64,000 bases of DNA from Myxococcota bacterium (GTDB taxonomy: Bacteria; Myxococcota_A; UBA796; JAFGLY01): assembly GCA_024276675.1 (NCBI GenBank), contig JAJRWT010000095.1, forward strand, positions 18,251 to 82,250, written 5' to 3'. A program made the translations under genes and the position numbers. Below, in pieces: positions 1 to 8,143 of this stretch. Numbering within the stretch: the first letter of the stretch is position 1; each line of letters starts with the position of its first letter. The notes under the pieces are model-generated. The model searched no databases, was not told the DNA's origin, and saw only the letters and a program-made list of their open reading frames with translations.

Positions 1-1665
1 GGTCACGATGACGTCGGGACGTTCCCTTCGCGCCATCTCCAGCCCCTGCAGGCCATCCTGAGCCAGGAAGACAGAGTGCTCCACCGAGAGCTGGGCGCTG
101 ATGAGACGCAGCACGTCGACGTTGTCTTCCACGACAAGTACCTTGGTGGCCTTGGGGCCGTTGTCCACGCGGTCGACGACACGGCGCTCGGTGGCCAGCG
201 AGATATCGAGAAAACGGTAGTCGTCTCGCTCCAGGAGCTGCCGCGTCCACTCGCGTGGCTCCCGGTCTTCGCCGCGGCGGCCTGCTGTTGCGCTTCGTTC
301 TTCGTGGGTACGACGTTCCAGGAGATCCTGTTGGAAGTGTTCGGTTCCGTGCAGCAGGTGAACGGTGAAGCGGCTGCCCACGCCCACCTCGCTTTGCAGG
401 TCGATACGACCTCCGTGCATCTCCACCAGGTCGCGGGCGAATGCCAGGCCGATTCCGGTCCCACCGAAACGCCTGGTCACCGACCCGTCCGCCTGGCTGA
501 AACGCTCAAAGATCATCTCCAGGCGATCCGCTGGAATACCGATACCCGTGTCAGCGACGGTGATACATGTCTCGCCGTTCAGGGTTTCCAGCACCACGTC
601 CACTCGCCCGCCAGCCTCGGTGAACTTCAGGGCGTTGGAGAGCAGGTTGATCACGACCCGCTCGATCTTTTCCAGGTCCACGTGGAGGTCGGTGGAGCGG
701 GAGCGGAGATCAAGGTTGACCTCTATGTTCTTTCGCGCCGCCAGTGGTCGGGTGTGGGAGACGATTTCGTCGAGCATGTCGTGCAGATCGCTTTGCTCCA
801 GCTTCAGGCGCAAGAAGCCATCATTGATCTTGGAAATCTCCAGCAGGTCGTTGATCAGCTTGAGCAACCGTATCGCGTTGCTCCACATGGGCTGCAGCAG
901 CTCGCGTTGCTTGCTGTCCAGGGCCCAGGTGTCTCCATCGAGAATGCTCTCCAACTGGGAGAGGATAATGGTGAGCGGCGTACGCAGTTCGTGCGTGATG
1001 TTGCTGAAGAACTGGGTCTTCTGCCGATCGAGATCCTCCAGGCGCCCGATGGCATGCTCCAGCTTGGTCTTTGCGCGTTTCAGATCCAGGCTGCTGTAGA
1101 AATTGCTGACTTCGAGCCAATAGCGGTGCCTCTGGCTGAACACGGTCACGGCGATCATGGAGACCAGGAACAACTGGTTGATGCTGGCCTGCCGAGGAGC
1201 CGAGTTCTGGCCGACAAAAACACTCGGCAGGACGTAGAAGCTGTAGAGGGAGCCAAAGAAAATGAGGGAAATGCGAAACGGCCAGGTGAAAATGAAACCT
1301 ATGGCGACTACGACCAGGCTGAGCCCGGCGTAGTACTGTGATGCCAGGCCCTCGTGCAGCCAGCACATCAATACGATGATCGAGCCGATGTAGAACGAGT
1401 AGGTCATGGTCAGTACGGTTACGTGCCGTTCCATGGTAGCGCGGAAATGGGAATAGCAATAAATGATAGCCAGTGACCACAAGCTGGCCAAGACCCGAAA
1501 GGGGGCCGTCAACCATACGTAGTCCCGGATCACCGCCCAATCGCTGATCCAGAAGAGCGGGACCAGGACCAACCCCAGTAAGGCGCCAAACCTGAGAGAA
1601 GTAGCGTTCTTGGCCTGCAAGTACTCCCGTAGAAGGAGTTGGTCCTCGTTTGTGGGTACGGTCAT
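1..1665 (-). CDS. membrane hybrid histidine kinase (6 TM, HisKA, HATPase, receiver), C-terminus outside window
   Basis: Starts at the ATG at 1665 and is open to base 1 (555 codons). About six hydrophobic segments lie at residues 22-40, 54-72, 82-102, 111-129, 131-150 and 163-178, without a periplasmic loop domain. They are followed by a HisKA box FFSNITHELRTP with phosphoacceptor His225, an HATPase with a DTGIGIP box and a GGTGIGLAFARDLV G-box, a linker, and a receiver (KVLVVEDNVDVLRLI). The window ends just before the phospho-Asp. Six-TM sensing domain, kinase and receiver is the layout of the CqsS/LqsS/PhcS family of quorum-sensing kinases (family knowledge). It is the last gene of a minus-strand operon with the PilZ-methyltransferase 23 bp upstream. 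A role as sensor of the product of that enzyme is inference. Confidence 0.85.
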   Translation of the reverse strand, partial: MTVPTNEDQLLLREYLQAKNATSLRFGALLGLVLVPLFWISDWAVIRDYVWLTAPFRVLASLWSLAIIYCYSHFRATMERHVTVLTMTYSFYIGSIIVLMCWLHEGLASQYYAGLSLVVVAIGFIFTWPFRISLIFFGSLYSFYVLPSVFVGQNSAPRQASINQLFLVSMIAVTVFSQRHRYWLEVSNFYSSLDLKRAKTKLEHAIGRLEDLDRQKTQFFSNITHELRTPLTIILSQLESILDGDTWALDSKQRELLQPMWSNAIRLLKLINDLLEISKINDGFLRLKLEQSDLHDMLDEIVSHTRPLAARKNIEVNLDLRSRSTDLHVDLEKIERVVINLLSNALKFTEAGGRVDVVLETLNGETCITVADTGIGIPADRLEMIFERFSQADGSVTRRFGGTGIGLAFARDLVEMHGGRIDLQSEVGVGSRFTVHLLHGTEHFQQDLLERRTHEERSATAGRRGEDREPREWTRQLLERDDYRFLDISLATERRVVDRVDNGPKATKVLVVEDNVDVLRLISAQLSVEHSVFLAQDGLQGLEMARRERPDVIVT

Positions 1666-1688
1666 TATCTCCACGCCATTGGCCGGTC

Positions 1689-3182
1689 CTATCTGCGAGG
1701 CTTACGGATATTCAGGAATTGGAAGGATCCGGTATCGTCGATTTCAACTTCGATCTCTGCTGGCTCCTTGATCTCGCGTGCCATGGCGAGTACTTGTTCC
1801 CTGGTTCGGTAGATGAGCCTCCAGTCAATCACATACTCGGTGAACCAGAAGTGTTCGTTGGGCCAGAACGCATTTCCGATGGACAGCAGTCCTCCGGGTT
1901 CCAGGTGATCGTACAGCACTCCAACGATCGTGGCTGCCAGAGTGTCGGCAATATAGTCGAAGAGTCCCGAGGCGTAGATGAAATGCTGCCGCCGTTTGGT
2001 GAAGGCTATGAGGGGGGTGGAAAGGAACTGTGTGAAAGATGTATGGAAACAACGAAGTTCGGCTGCTGCCCCTTTTTCCCTGATGGCGGCATGGATATTG
2101 GCATATGCAAGGCTGAGAGCGTTCTCTTCGATGTCCACAAGCGTCCAGTGCGTAGATCGCTTCCACGGGGGACCCGCCTTGACCAGATCCACTACTTCCA
2201 GCGCTGGTCCGCTGGCGATACTGGTGACGCGGAAAGGCTCGCCTGGGGGCAATCCATCCAGGCTTGCTGCGACTCGCTTGTGGAAATCCTCGACCATGAT
2301 CTTCCGGTTCCGTACTCCTTCGGCGTGCGGCTCGTCGACGGATAGCCTGTGCATCACTCGTCCAAATACCGAAGAACCTTCGTAGGTTTTCTCGTAGATA
2401 TACCCCATGGTCTTGAAATCGCCGGGGTATCCCAGGGGCTTGGTGTAGGCACGCTCGATCGCAGGCGCGTCCAGCAGCAGGGGGGTCAGGACGGTCTCGG
2501 TGAACTCCTTGGCCACGTATCGGGCCTTCTTGGCATTGGGCTTCATCAGCTCCCTGGAGGCCGCCGCGGCTTCCAGGCGGATCAGGTTCCATGGTTCTCG
2601 CAAATGCTCGTAGGCACGGCGCCCCAGCTCGTCGATGTAGGCTCGCCCGTCGCGGCCCAGCTCCCGGTAGCGGTTTTCGTGGTGGGTCAGGATGCGCCGG
2701 TAGCGCTCCACGAAGTAGGCCGCGTGATTCACGGCGAGCCTGTAGGACTTGGGCACGAGGGCCAGCCGGTGGCTGGGGTTTTCTTCGAAGCTCTTGTCAA
2801 GGAGCCGTTCTTCGTGTTGCCAACGGAGGGCCGGCAGGTCGAGGAAGGCATCCAGGAGTTCGATGCCCATTCGCTGACCCCGCCGCACCTGGTCGATGCG
2901 GACGACCCGCGCAAGGCCCTTGTAGACCACTTCGTCGTGGAGCAAGACGTGAACCTTCACCCTGGAATCGACAGGCCACGTTCGCTGGTCCTTGCCGACC
3001 TGGACCGCGCTGCCATTCATGGAGATGTCACGGATACGGTACAGCACACCCTCGATTTCGAGTCGCATGGCGCCGGATTCCAGGAAGTCCCGCACGCGGT
3101 GCCTCTTGGGACGGTATCGGGCTTTCGGCAGCTTCAATCCGGTCGCGTTGGAATAGCCTGAGTCCATCATCACCTCCGTCAT
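1689..3182 (-). CDS. PilZ domain fused to SAM-dependent methyltransferase (PhcB-like signal synthase candidate)
   Basis: 497 aa. Residues about 22-110 look like PilZ: an RxxxR-type basic cluster (RPKRHRVR) and the DISMNG motif, both expected to bind c-di-GMP. A helical region follows (about 130-290), then a Rossmann methyltransferase with a motif I-like SIASGPALEV near residue 320 and an acidic strand end (VDIEEN). Methyltransferases of this type are often annotated as 3-hydroxypalmitic acid methyl ester biosynthesis proteins (PhcB-like), which make a fatty acid methyl ester autoinducer in Ralstonia; that match is from memory of the family. Its ATG overlaps the stop of the upstream gene by 4 bp (ATGA), and the sensor kinase follows. 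The PilZ fusion suggests the synthase responds to c-di-GMP (inference). Confidence 0.8.
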   Translation of the reverse strand: MTEVMMDSGYSNATGLKLPKARYRPKRHRVRDFLESGAMRLEIEGVLYRIRDISMNGSAVQVGKDQRTWPVDSRVKVHVLLHDEVVYKGLARVVRIDQVRRGQRMGIELLDAFLDLPALRWQHEERLLDKSFEENPSHRLALVPKSYRLAVNHAAYFVERYRRILTHHENRYRELGRDGRAYIDELGRRAYEHLREPWNLIRLEAAAASRELMKPNAKKARYVAKEFTETVLTPLLLDAPAIERAYTKPLGYPGDFKTMGYIYEKTYEGSSVFGRVMHRLSVDEPHAEGVRNRKIMVEDFHKRVAASLDGLPPGEPFRVTSIASGPALEVVDLVKAGPPWKRSTHWTLVDIEENALSLAYANIHAAIREKGAAAELRCFHTSFTQFLSTPLIAFTKRRQHFIYASGLFDYIADTLAATIVGVLYDHLEPGGLLSIGNAFWPNEHFWFTEYVIDWRLIYRTREQVLAMAREIKEPAEIEVEIDDTGSFQFLNIRKPRR

Positions 3183-3946
3183 TCAGTCTCTGTTGCAGCA
3201 GTACAGTCGTTTTGAACACTTTTCGCAGCGCTCTCGGCTTTGGCCAGTAGTTCGGCCAACAGGCTCCTGATTGAGGCGATGCATTGAGTGGTGGAATCGC
3301 GTAGCTCCTTCCTGTGTGGCTCGCCTGGCAGGGTGGACAGGGCATCCACCAGTTCGTGCAATCCGTCCATGTGCTGGCGCAGCCGATCACCCAGGAATCG
3401 GCTGAAGCTCTCCACGGTCGTAGCGCGCTCGGTGAGGAGCAGCTTGTCCCGAGTCTGCTCCAGTTCGTCCTGGACCCGTTGAAGTTCCAGGCACTCCGTG
3501 CGCAGTTCGCTGGCGCAGAGGATGGCGGCGTGCTCGGTTGCGTAGGCGTCGTAGGCCCGAAGGAGGGCATCCACGAGTTCATCCATCGGGGGACGAGCGG
3601 GCAGAAGCTGGAATACCCGCCAGTGGTTGATGGCGTCCAGCAACACGTTCTTGTTGCTCGTGCCACCGAAGATGACGGGGCGACCGGGGCGAGCGATCCG
3701 GGTCAGCTCCAGCAGGCGCTTCCTGTGCGGGCCCTGGAGTTCGTCGGCGGAGAGGAGCAGAATGGCCGGGCCCAGTGGCTCGTGACCATCCAGGCTGGTT
3801 GTTGGGGCGATCTGGGCGCCAGGCGGAAGGGACGGTTCCAACTGCTCGGCCAGATCGGGGAGCATCCCCGGCGACAGCCACACACGAAGGGGTAGACGGT
3901 GGCGTGCCATGTATTCCTGGACAATTCGTGTGGAGTCAGTCGCCAT
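3179..3946 (-). CDS. receiver-like protein with C-terminal helical (DHp-like) domain
   Basis: 255 aa from the ATG at 3946. An in-frame extension to 4120 runs back into the upstream gene and is rejected. The first about 125 residues have receiver-like strand and helix order (AILLLSADEL, then RPVIFGG, then FQLLPARPPMDELVDAL), but the usual phospho-Asp pattern is not evident, so it may be a pseudo-receiver. Residues 135-255 are helical, with a segment LLLTERATTVESFSRFLGD that resembles the start of a histidine-kinase dimerisation helix, but no ATPase domain follows. It starts 11 bp inside the end of the receiver-HATPase gene and overlaps the methyltransferase by 4 bp, so the three are translationally coupled. 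A role as partner of the neighbouring kinase-like protein is inference. Confidence 0.65.
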   Translation of the reverse strand: MATDSTRIVQEYMARHRLPLRVWLSPGMLPDLAEQLEPSLPPGAQIAPTTSLDGHEPLGPAILLLSADELQGPHRKRLLELTRIARPGRPVIFGGTSNKNVLLDAINHWRVFQLLPARPPMDELVDALLRAYDAYATEHAAILCASELRTECLELQRVQDELEQTRDKLLLTERATTVESFSRFLGDRLRQHMDGLHELVDALSTLPGEPHRKELRDSTTQCIASIRSLLAELLAKAESAAKSVQNDCTAATETE

Positions 3947-5162
3947 GAGCTGTCCCCTCCACGATTCCGGCTGGCAAAGTGATACGGACCGCCGTTCCCC
4001 TGCCCCTTGTACTCTCGATGTCCAGCGTTCCCTGGTGGGTCGAGGCCCCAAGCTGGGCGATTTCCAGTCCCAGGCCGATACCTCCGGAGCGGACTCCCGA
4101 GTAGAAAGGTTGGCGGGCACGCAGCATCTCGTCTTCGGTCATTCCCCTGCCGTGGTCTTTCACTTCGATGATCACCTGGCCGCCGGCAGCCTGCCGGACG
4201 CCGATGTGAATGGCCTCTCCCGACTCGCTCGCTCGTGCGGCGTTGCGCAGTAGTGCCAGGAGCGCCTGTTGTAGGCGGGCGCCGTCCACCTGGAGAACTC
4301 CCAGCAGGGGATCCACGAGCGCGTGGACCGGGCAGCGGTGCCCCAATTCCTCCATCAGGAAGGCATCCATGGTCCGCTCCAGCAGTTGCCGGGCCGACAG
4401 CGGGCCGAACTGTGGCTTCACGGAGGTTGCCTGGGTGAAGTCGCGAACCTGTTGCAGCAACTCCCGCAAAGCATCGAGTCCGGCCCAGGCACGCTCGGCG
4501 GTCGCCGTTACTTCTGGGTCGGTCACGGTCTGACGCACCAGCCCCAGCAGCACGGAAAGGCTGGAGCTGTGCGTGCGGATTGCTCCCCCCACTTCTGCCA
4601 CCAGGCGCCCCAGCGTGTTCAGCCTTTCCTGGGCGAGCAGGAGCTGCCTTGCCAACATGAGCTGCCTGGCGCCCTGCTCCAACTCGCGGCGTCGCTGGTC
4701 CAGGGCCTTCACCAGGTCGTTCAGTGCCATGTTCCAGGCCTTGACCCGTAGCGTATCGGCAACGACGGCACGTATTTCCAGGGGATCGTATGGCTTGAGG
4801 ATGAAGCGGTAGACGAGGCCCTTGTTCGCTGCCGCCAGCATGGGCTCCACGTCGGTATAGCCCGTCAGAACGATACACATGGTGGCGGGGTAGAGGTGGG
4901 CCACCTGCGCCAGCAGCTCGATCCCCGTAATGCCTGGCATGCGCTGGTCAGCGATGATCAGGTCCACAGGACCGCGCCGCTGCAATTCATCCAGGGCCTC
5001 CGCTCCGCAGTTCGCCGTCGACAGGTTCCAGTCATCCTCCAACACGGCGGCCAGTACCAGCAGGTTGTCCGGCTCGTCGTCCACCAGCAGGACCCGGCGG
5101 CAGTCGGGAACCGGTACGCCGAGTTCATGCAGGGTGGCTTGTAGCGATTGGGACAGCATCAT
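3936..5162 (-). CDS. receiver-HATPase protein (PhcQ/PhcR-like), H-box lacks histidine
   Basis: 408 aa. The N-terminal receiver is intact: VLLVDDEPDNLLVL acidic pocket, phospho-Asp in DLIIADQRMPG, Thr in VLTGYTD, Lys in RFILKPYDP. The C-terminal half is kinase-like: a helix LGRLVAEVGGAIRTHSSSL where classical kinases have a His-Glu pair, then an HATPase with N-box (LLALLRNAARAS), DHGRGM and a GGIGLGLEIAQ G-box. The conserved His position is Gly, so autophosphorylation in cis looks unlikely. Receiver followed by an HATPase is the layout annotated as PhcQ-type response regulators next to PhcB/PhcS. First gene of the operon; two consecutive ATGs at 5159 and 5162 are possible starts. Confidence 0.8.
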   Translation of the reverse strand: MMLSQSLQATLHELGVPVPDCRRVLLVDDEPDNLLVLAAVLEDDWNLSTANCGAEALDELQRRGPVDLIIADQRMPGITGIELLAQVAHLYPATMCIVLTGYTDVEPMLAAANKGLVYRFILKPYDPLEIRAVVADTLRVKAWNMALNDLVKALDQRRRELEQGARQLMLARQLLLAQERLNTLGRLVAEVGGAIRTHSSSLSVLLGLVRQTVTDPEVTATAERAWAGLDALRELLQQVRDFTQATSVKPQFGPLSARQLLERTMDAFLMEELGHRCPVHALVDPLLGVLQVDGARLQQALLALLRNAARASESGEAIHIGVRQAAGGQVIIEVKDHGRGMTEDEMLRARQPFYSGVRSGGIGLGLEIAQLGASTHQGTLDIESTRGRGTAVRITLPAGIVEGTAHGD

Positions 5163-5290
5163 GCCTCAGGATAACGTATATGCCCTGCCTCTAGTAAGGA
5201 CAGTTGGAAGTCATGCGCGCTGTGGACCTGGGCGGGCCAGGGCGGGCTGATCGCCTATATGCGGCCAACAAAAGGTCATATGGCAGCAAT

Positions 5291-5563
5291 TTATGAACAA
5301 CCTTGGCTTCTTCGTTTTAGAAGAATTATTACATTTAGCAGCTTTGAGCAGTTCCGGGCAACCAGGTATGGCATGGTGCCATCTATGGACCATTTTTCAC
5401 CTCGCGCCACCCATGCTTCCGCCAGCTTGAACCGGGTTTCGTGCCGGAAGAGGATGCCGGGGCCCAAGAAGGCCTGTTTTCGGTAGCCCCGGGTGCTCCG
5501 CTTCAAGAGCTTGATCTCATTGTTGAGGCCTTTCATGGGGCCGGTGGTGACGGGCCGGTCCCG
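5291..5563 (-). pseudogene. ISL3-type transposase C-terminal remnant
   Basis: Reading the minus strand from 5563 gives PVTTGPMKGLNNEIKLLKR followed by STRGYR. This closely matches the C-terminal signature of ISL3-family DDE transposases (xGPxEGLNNKIKxxKRxxYGYR, family knowledge). The similarity fades after about 45 residues, and the N-terminal catalytic part is absent because a family A repeat begins at 5564. Only the last fragment of a dead insertion sequence is left. Confidence 0.6.
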
Positions 5564-5676
5564 GGAGCCTTAGGGGAAGAGGCTGCACGAAACAGCCGGT
5601 TCGGGCCGTGGCGAGGGGTGCCTGGCGCAGTAGCGACTGGCGCTCCGCAGCAGGCCCGAGCTTTCCCGACGGCTCC
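5564..5676 (+). repeat. family A palindromic repeat, copy A1 (internally deleted)
   Basis: 113 bp. Starts GGAGCCTTAGGGGAAG and ends GAGCTTTCCCGACGGCTCC, the same termini as the copies at 30771 and 31926. It lacks the central about 80 bp around the ATATC/GATGTCC palindrome. The terminal inversion extends to CCGGGAGCC and GGCTCCCGG. It abuts the transposase remnant. The remaining bases of the 5163-5822 gap (5163-5290 and 5677-5822) show no gene; the first should hold the promoter of the signalling operon. Confidence 0.75.
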
Positions 5677-5822
5677 CGGCAGGCCGGAATGGAGCCCGAA
5701 CATGGTCCTCCGGCACTTCTTCGCGCAACTTCCAGGCTGGGATTACCTGGTAGTCAAGTGCTGTGATAGAGTTTTCCACTGGCTGTTTCCATCCAGGCAA
5801 CCACCGGTCTTGAGGTCTTCAC

Positions 5823-7361
5823 ATGCAATCCATCCAGGTCCTGTTGTTGGTGGCTTCGCTGGCAACGCCGGCCGGAGCCGCGGAGATCCCTGTCTCCAGC
5901 GCGGTCTCCCTGATCAAAGCCATCAACGATGTCGCTCCGGGTGACGAGATCGTCATCGCCTCCGGAGCCTACGAGTTGGACCAGACCCTGTACTGTGACA
6001 TTGCCGGAGATGCTGCCCTTCCCATCACGGTTCGTGCCGAAGAACCAGGCACGGTCACCCTCTCTGTGGACGCCACGGTGGGGTTCGAGGTCTCGGCCCC
6101 GTACTGGACCTTCCAGGACCTGGAAGTTCGTGGTGCCTGCGCCGATCATACGAGCTGTGAACACGCCTTCCACATCACGGGCGAGGCAGACCACACCACT
6201 GTGCGAAACTGCGTGCTCGTGGACTACAACGCCCAGATCAAGGGCAACGGCGACACCGTCGGCGGGACCATGACTTTTCCCGACGACGTCCTCATCGAAA
6301 ACTCCGAGATCTACAACACCTCACCACGGGAAACCGGCAACCCGGTCACACCCATCGATGTCGTGGGTGGGCAGCGTTGGATTGTCCGCGCCAACTTCAT
6401 CCACGACCACGAAAAGAGCCGCTCCGACAGGATCAGCTATGCCGCCTTCTTCAAGGGCAACTCCCGGGATGGCATCTTCGAGCGCAACCTCGTTGTCTGC
6501 GAGTTCCTGCACAGTGGCGGGATTCGTCTGGGGCTCTCTTTCGGGGGTGGGGGCTCGTACCCCGACTCCATCTGCGAGGATTCCAACTGTGACGTGGAGC
6601 ACCACGACGGCATCATGCGGAACAACATCATCGCCAACTGCCCCGCAGATGTCGGCATCTACCTGAACGAGGCCGAAAACTCCCTGATCTACAACAACAC
6701 GATCTACAACACGACCGGCATCGACGTCAGGTTCTCGGTGAGCACGGCGGTGGTGGCCAACAACATCCTCGACGGCGAGATCAGGGATCGTGACGGCAGC
6801 ACGGTCACCAGCATCGCCAACCTGGAGGGTATTTCCCTCTCCCAATGGGACTCCTGGTTCGAAAGCCCCGAAGACCTTGACTTCTCACTCCTGGACGGTT
6901 CGCAGATCGTCGACGCCGGCGAAAACTTCAGCGAGGTCACCGACGATTTCTGCACCAACGACAGAGACGATGGAGCTACAGACATCGGTGCGGTCGAGTA
7001 CGACGGGGATTCCACCTGCGACACCACCGTCCCCTACGAAGCCACGGAGGGCGATGACCACACCGGTGACACCGCTGCCACCGACACCGCCGCGAATGAC
7101 ACCGCCGCCACCGACTCGGGCTCGACGGACACCGCGGTCACCGACTCGGGCTCGACGGACACCGGAGCGGCCGACTGCGTTCCCGAAGACAGTGATCCAA
7201 CCATAAACATAGTCGTCACGTGCGAGTGCATCGACGATTGCAGCACCTGCGGCTGCCAGTCATCCGCCGGCCAGCCTTCTCAACCACCCAGGCTCCTCTC
7301 GTTGTTGACGGCCGTGGCCGGGTGTCTGCTCTGGAAAAGGAGGCGGCTCGTCCGCGGCTGA
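5823..7361 (+). CDS. secreted right-handed beta-helix protein with MYXO-CTERM-like tail
   Basis: 512 aa. A signal peptide (MQSIQVLLLVASLATPAGA) is followed by about 380 residues of beta-helix character (repeats such as VRNCVLVDYN, ENSEIYN, ERNLVVCE, MRNNIIAN, LIYNNTIYN), as in polysaccharide lyase or Pel/NosD-like folds. A low-complexity linker of Thr-Asp-Thr-Ala and DSGSTDTAV repeats (about residues 410-450) and a Cys-rich segment ending CSTCGCQSS lead to one TM helix and the basic end WKRRRLVRG. Cys-containing motif, TM and Arg-rich end is the layout of MYXO-CTERM myxosortase substrates, so surface anchoring is likely. A sugar-polymer substrate is only a guess from the fold. Confidence 0.8.
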   Translation: MQSIQVLLLVASLATPAGAAEIPVSSAVSLIKAINDVAPGDEIVIASGAYELDQTLYCDIAGDAALPITVRAEEPGTVTLSVDATVGFEVSAPYWTFQDLEVRGACADHTSCEHAFHITGEADHTTVRNCVLVDYNAQIKGNGDTVGGTMTFPDDVLIENSEIYNTSPRETGNPVTPIDVVGGQRWIVRANFIHDHEKSRSDRISYAAFFKGNSRDGIFERNLVVCEFLHSGGIRLGLSFGGGGSYPDSICEDSNCDVEHHDGIMRNNIIANCPADVGIYLNEAENSLIYNNTIYNTTGIDVRFSVSTAVVANNILDGEIRDRDGSTVTSIANLEGISLSQWDSWFESPEDLDFSLLDGSQIVDAGENFSEVTDDFCTNDRDDGATDIGAVEYDGDSTCDTTVPYEATEGDDHTGDTAATDTAANDTAATDSGSTDTAVTDSGSTDTGAADCVPEDSDPTINIVVTCECIDDCSTCGCQSSAGQPSQPPRLLSLLTAVAGCLLWKRRRLVRG

Positions 7362-7496
7362 TCCCCACCAGGAATCATCTCCTGAGGTGAAGAGTACCGT
7401 CATCCCAGGAAGCGATGGGCGCAACGCTGCCGTTGGCCAGCAATCGAAGCACGATGTTCTCGACGGCAGGATAACGAACAAACCGGAGAAACCTGC

Positions 7497-8060
7497 ATGG
7501 AATCATCGACCTACCCTGCACTTCTTGGACTACTGGGCCTTTCGTGGCTGCTGTCCACCACGGGCTGTGTAGCCGAAGACGATCCCGGGGAACAGATGTT
7601 GGGCCGGACCATGCCCGACTTCTCTCTGCCCGACACCAACACCAGCTCTCCAAGGGCCGGGCAGATGGTATCTCCAGGTGACTACCTGGGGACCACTTCT
7701 GCCTGGTACTTCGGGCACGCGACGTGAAGCTACTGCAGTAGCCAGTTCGGCTACCTGGACCAGATGCAACAGGAGCTGGGTGAGGGTGTTTCCATCCTGG
7801 GCGTCAACGAAACCGGCTATGACTCCGGAAACGCTGATTTTACCGAAGGCCGGGATCTGCCATGGCTTCAAGACGAAGCCGACGTGGACGCCTGGTCCCT
7901 GTGGTCGGTCACCTTCCGGGATCTGATCATCCTGGACGGCGAGAACGTCATGGTGGGTGTGTACAACTTGACCGAGCACGACCTGGCATTGCTCGAAAAC
8001 TACCAGGCTCTGAAGGCCATGCTCCAGGAACAGGAAGATCTGGACACTGCCGGCGGGTAG
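7497..8060 (+). CDS. selenocysteine-containing thioredoxin-fold lipoprotein (UGA = Sec77)
   Basis: Read as one 187-aa gene with an in-frame TGA at 7725-7727. The start ATG at 7497 has a GGAG Shine-Dalgarno. A lipoprotein signal ends LSTTGC (Cys24). An AhpC/TSA-redoxin entry MPDFSLPD is followed by SAWYFGHAT-U-SYCSSQFGYL, so the TGA occupies exactly the first Cys of the CxxC redox motif (UxxC, U77/C80). After the TGA the same frame gives a typical redoxin continuation to a TAG at 8058 (LGVNETGYD, DLIILDG). A 6-bp hairpin with a G-containing loop lies 10 nt after the TGA. Expected role: periplasmic membrane-anchored thiol/selenol reductase or peroxidase. The alternative is a nonsense-mutated gene, but the codon position argues strongly for Sec. 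Confidence 0.8.
7738..7754 (+). promoter_or_regulatory. candidate bacterial SECIS hairpin
   Basis: GTAGCC-AGTTC-GGCTAC: a perfect 6-bp stem with a 5-nt loop, starting 10 nt after the TGA at 7725. The loop begins 17 nt downstream of the TGA and its second base is G. Bacterial SECIS elements are small stem-loops just downstream of UGA with a guanosine in the first loop positions (established for SelB binding). A second overlapping palindrome, GCTACTGCAGTAGC (7729-7742), could compete. Confidence 0.6.
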
Positions 8061-8100
8061 CTGGCCATGCTCCAGGGCGTTGCTTCGGAATCGGGCACGA

Positions 8101-8132
8101 AATCGGGGGCATGGTTCCGGGAGCCCCCGATT
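8101..8132. terminator. hairpin terminator between convergent genes
   Basis: A perfect 10-bp inverted repeat AATCGGGGGC / GCCCCCGATT with a 12-nt loop. It lies between the end of the selenoprotein gene (8060) and the end of the convergent gene (8144). There is no long U-tract on either strand, so this is a probable bidirectional but not classical terminator. Confidence 0.55.
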
Positions 8133-8143
8133 CCCCCAAAGGC

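Noticed and set aside
76..1341. Long open frame on the plus strand opposite the histidine kinase
   Set aside because: It is the antisense shadow of a gene with clear kinase motifs. The protein has no recognisable domain.
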